DNA of 23,964 nucleotides from a virus: positions 1 through 23,964 of IMG/VR virus record IMGVR_UViG_3300035199_000626. One strand, written 5' to 3'. This document shows, one piece after another, positions 21,843-23,964 of this stretch. How positions within the stretch are numbered: the first letter of the stretch is position 1; the number at the start of each line of letters is the position of its first letter. The notes beneath the pieces are model-generated. The model worked only from the letters and a program-made list of their open reading frames with translations, was not told the origin of the DNA and searched no databases. Both the position numbers and the translations under genes were made by a program.

Positions 21843-23828
21843 ATGCCAACAGATAAAAACCCAAAAAACAGAGACACAGGCTTATTTAAAGCGCTGACGC
21901 GACTTTTCTCCGGCCCCATTATTAATTATCGATCACAGTCGGGGCGCCGGATCCGCCGACAACACTTGGACAAGTTCTCGTCTCGATTTAAAAGCGCATC
22001 GGGCCAGCAATTTAAGAAGGCGCTTTATAATCCATTAGACGAACTTACTGCCAATGCTATCTCAAATCAGAAAAGAGGAGAGCGCTATGTAGATTTTGAT
22101 CAGATGGAGTATACCCCAGAGATTGCTAGCACTATGGATATTTATGCCGATGAGATGACAACGTATTCTGACTTGCGTCCCATGCTAAATATCAATTGTC
22201 CAAATGAGGAAATAAAAGCGGTCCTTGCGGTACTTTATCAAAACATCCTTAACGCAAACTACAATATGTTTGGCTGGGCCCGCACCATGGCCAAGTATGG
22301 CGACTTTTTCTTATACCTCGACATTGATGAGAAGTACGGTGTTCAGTCTGTAATTGCACTACCGTCCAATGAAATTGAGCGTCTAGAGGGCCAAGACTCT
22401 ACCAATCCTAATTATGTTCAGTTCCAATGGAACTCTGCTGGTATGACATTTGAGAACTGGCAAATTGCGCATTTCCGTATCCTTGGCAATGATAAATATG
22501 CGCCTTATGGAACATCCATTCTTGAGCCCGCGCGCCGTATCTGGCGCCAGCTTACCCTCATGGAAGATGCCATGATGGCCTATCGTATTGTGCGTTCCTC
22601 CGAAAGAAGGGTTTTTAAGATCGACGTCGGCTCAATACCACCGCAGGATGTTGAGCAATATATGCAAAAGATTGTGACTCAGCTTAAGCGGAACTCGGTT
22701 GTTGACTCAGATACGGGAAGAGTAGATTTGCGTTACAACCCGATGAGTATCGAAGAGGACTACTTCATTCCCGTGCGCGCCGGCTCTGTAACCGATATTC
22801 AAAATTTAGCTGGTGGACAAAACACCACGGCCATCGACGACGTTAAGTATTTACGCGACAAGTTGTTCTCCGCGCTTAAGATCCCCCAGTCATACTTAAC
22901 AATGGGTGAAGGCGCTGAAGAAGACAAGACGACACTAGCACAAAAAGACATTCGATTTGCAAGAACAATCCAGAGATTGCAGAGAGTAATTGTATCAGAG
23001 CTTGAAAAGATTGGAATTATCCACCTCTATACGCTAGGCTTCCGGGGTGACGATCTGATTAACTTTACCCTTTCTCTAAACAACCCTTCAAAGATTGCAG
23101 AACTTCAAGAACTTGAACATTGGAAGCAAAAGTTTGACATTGCCGCTTCCGCCACTGAAGGCTACTTTTCTCGTGGGTGGGTGGCGGATCATATCTTTGG
23201 AATGTCACATGAAGAATTTATTCGCAATCAGCGAGAGATGTATTATGATCGCAAGCACGATGCGGCCCTTCAGCAAGTGGCTGAAGCCGCGGCAGCCGGC
23301 GAAACAGCAGGTGCCCTAGGCGGCGCGCCTCCTGTTGGTGGTGACCTGGGCGGCGATCTGGGCGGCGATCTGGGCGGTGACCTTGGAGGCGGCCCCGAAG
23401 AAATGCCAGCCGCGGAAGCGGGCCCACCAGAGGGGGGCGGCGGAGAAGAGTCGGCGCTCCTGGCCGTCCCGCCGGGATCGCGTGACGCACCTCGTCTTAC
23501 GCCGGGAGCAAAAGGCAAAGTTTATCACCCGGTGAAGAGCGATAAGCGCCAGCAGGGCGCACGCACTCGCTCATATGCATCCAAATATTCCAAAGAAAAA
23601 AGCAGCTCAACGACTCGAAACGCGCTGCCGGGCTATGCAGATCTGGGTTCTCTGGTAAAGATGGATGGTGTCACCGCAGGTATTTATGAGAATGATCAAT
23701 CTACTTATACTTTGAGAGAGGACGACGAAGAAGAGAGATTGTTTCAAGTAAACACATCTCTTCGTAATCTTGTCAAAGAATTGAAAAATCATGAAAAGGA
23801 ATCGAGGGAGCAAAAAGATGAAGCTTAG
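21843..23828 (+). CDS. Portal protein (gp20-like)
   Basis: This 661-residue protein would form the ring at the head vertex through which DNA is packaged and released. The core shows T4 gp20-type segments: YTPEIASTMDIYADEMTTYS near residue 90, RIWRQLTLMEDAMMAYRIVR near 230, RRVFKIDVGSIPP near 260, and KIPQSYLTMGEGAEEDKTTL near 345. Residues from about 480 to 560 are low-complexity (Gly, Ala, Pro, Glu) and contain four GGDL units, then a basic patch and a charged C-terminal helix. T4 gp20 has 524 residues, so the extra length is mostly this C-terminal extension. The ATG at 21843 has only a weak ribosome binding site and lies ten bases after the terminase stop. Confidence 0.93.
   Translation: MPTDKNPKNRDTGLFKALTRLFSGPIINYRSQSGRRIRRQHLDKFSSRFKSASGQQFKKALYNPLDELTANAISNQKRGERYVDFDQMEYTPEIASTMDIYADEMTTYSDLRPMLNINCPNEEIKAVLAVLYQNILNANYNMFGWARTMAKYGDFFLYLDIDEKYGVQSVIALPSNEIERLEGQDSTNPNYVQFQWNSAGMTFENWQIAHFRILGNDKYAPYGTSILEPARRIWRQLTLMEDAMMAYRIVRSSERRVFKIDVGSIPPQDVEQYMQKIVTQLKRNSVVDSDTGRVDLRYNPMSIEEDYFIPVRAGSVTDIQNLAGGQNTTAIDDVKYLRDKLFSALKIPQSYLTMGEGAEEDKTTLAQKDIRFARTIQRLQRVIVSELEKIGIIHLYTLGFRGDDLINFTLSLNNPSKIAELQELEHWKQKFDIAASATEGYFSRGWVADHIFGMSHEEFIRNQREMYYDRKHDAALQQVAEAAAAGETAGALGGAPPVGGDLGGDLGGDLGGDLGGGPEEMPAAEAGPPEGGGGEESALLAVPPGSRDAPRLTPGAKGKVYHPVKSDKRQQGARTRSYASKYSKEKSSSTTRNALPGYADLGSLVKMDGVTAGIYENDQSTYTLREDDEEERLFQVNTSLRNLVKELKNHEKESREQKDEA
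23337..23384 (+). repeat. Four tandem 12-base units coding GGDL in the portal gene
   Basis: The units follow GGTGGTGACCTG with small changes, and each encodes Gly-Gly-Asp-Leu. They lie in a flexible linker of the portal extension. Differences are confined to third codon positions, so the peptide pattern is kept. Confidence 0.9.
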
Positions 23829-23964
23829 GCATAACAACAAACGCAACACGGCATTTGTTTATGAGGCGCTGGTTAAAGAAGCCACGCTAGCCGTGTTAAA
23901 GAAAGATAAAGCCCAAAGAGACAGGATCGTTAAAATTATTAAAAAACATTTTTCTCCATCAACA
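23818..23964 (+). CDS. Start of the next head-assembly gene, cut off by the window edge
   Basis: The ATG at 23818 lies inside the end of the portal gene (11-base overlap) and the frame stays open to the last base, giving 49 residues. The sequence is very basic and helical: MKLRHNNKRNTAFVYEALVK, then a second Lys-rich helix. In T4-like phages the gene after the portal encodes a small prohead core protein (gp67/gp68 region), followed by the prohead protease gp21. From memory, similar basic N-termini follow portal genes in marine phages. I infer a prohead core or head structural protein. Confidence 0.65.
   Translation, partial: MKLRHNNKRNTAFVYEALVKEATLAVLKKDKAQRDRIVKIIKKHFSPST

Noticed and set aside
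23337-23384. Tandem repeat considered as a CRISPR or other spaced array
   Set aside because: Units are contiguous 12-base coding repeats without spacers and keep the portal reading frame.
23218-23518. Long minus-strand frames rich in Arg, Pro and Ser opposite the portal linker
   Set aside because: They mirror the GC-rich low-complexity DNA of the portal gene and have no ribosome binding site or recognisable protein features.

Overview
This window is a gene-dense stretch of a tailed double-stranded DNA phage genome. Every gene lies on the + strand and most neighbours overlap or nearly touch. Three genes point to a distant T4-like (myovirus-type) phage: a gp17-like large terminase, a gp20-like portal, and Mre11/Rad50-type recombination nuclease domains (gp47/gp46 class). 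No bacterial housekeeping gene, tRNA, integrase or CRISPR array was seen. Strong AGGAGG-type ribosome binding sites and near-consensus sigma-70 promoters suggest a host with ordinary proteobacterial-type signals. The gene style resembles uncultivated marine phages, but that is an impression from memory, not a database result.

Layout: (1) 1-6186, four virion structural genes, the first cut by the window edge; the third and fourth share a C-terminal region. (2) 6199-7035, a RuvC-like resolvase and a small protein of unknown function. (3) 7032-7680, a self-contained transcription unit: promoter, SlyD-type FKBP prolyl isomerase with an apparent C-terminal helix-extension-helix module, and terminator. 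(4) 7681-10415, a second promoter, a DnaG-like primase, an unknown helical protein and two proteins of the N-terminal module family described below. (5) 10389-10595, a 27-residue membrane peptide with its own promoter, then a promoter overlapped by a perfect 14-bp inverted repeat. (6) 10596-15388, a single-chain SbcD-SbcC (gp47-gp46) fusion, a module protein with hydrophobic segments, a recombination scar, and an FtsZ/tubulin-like GTPase. (7) 15400-17664, four consecutive module proteins, two of which hold a second internal module. (8) 17661-18649, a putative lysis cassette (holin, inner spanin, coiled-coil partner). (9) 18639-20253, a zinc-ribbon protein, an unknown protein and an acidic protein with a diverged module. 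(10) 20250-23964, terminase, portal and the start of the next head gene.

The most striking signal is a peptide of about 15 residues, close to MKITKSQLKQIIKEE. It begins seven otherwise unrelated proteins, begins an eighth in diverged form, and recurs inside two of them. It carries an (I/L)-x-E tripeptide at a nearly fixed position. That tripeptide is the cleavage consensus of the T4 prohead protease gp21, which removes short N-terminal capsid-targeting sequences from T4 internal head proteins. I therefore propose, as an inference, that this is a modular head-targeting tag on a large set of co-packaged proteins. At 14191-14244 the first 16 bases of such a module are joined to a second, diverged copy of the sbcC 3' end, which suggests that these cassettes move by recombination.
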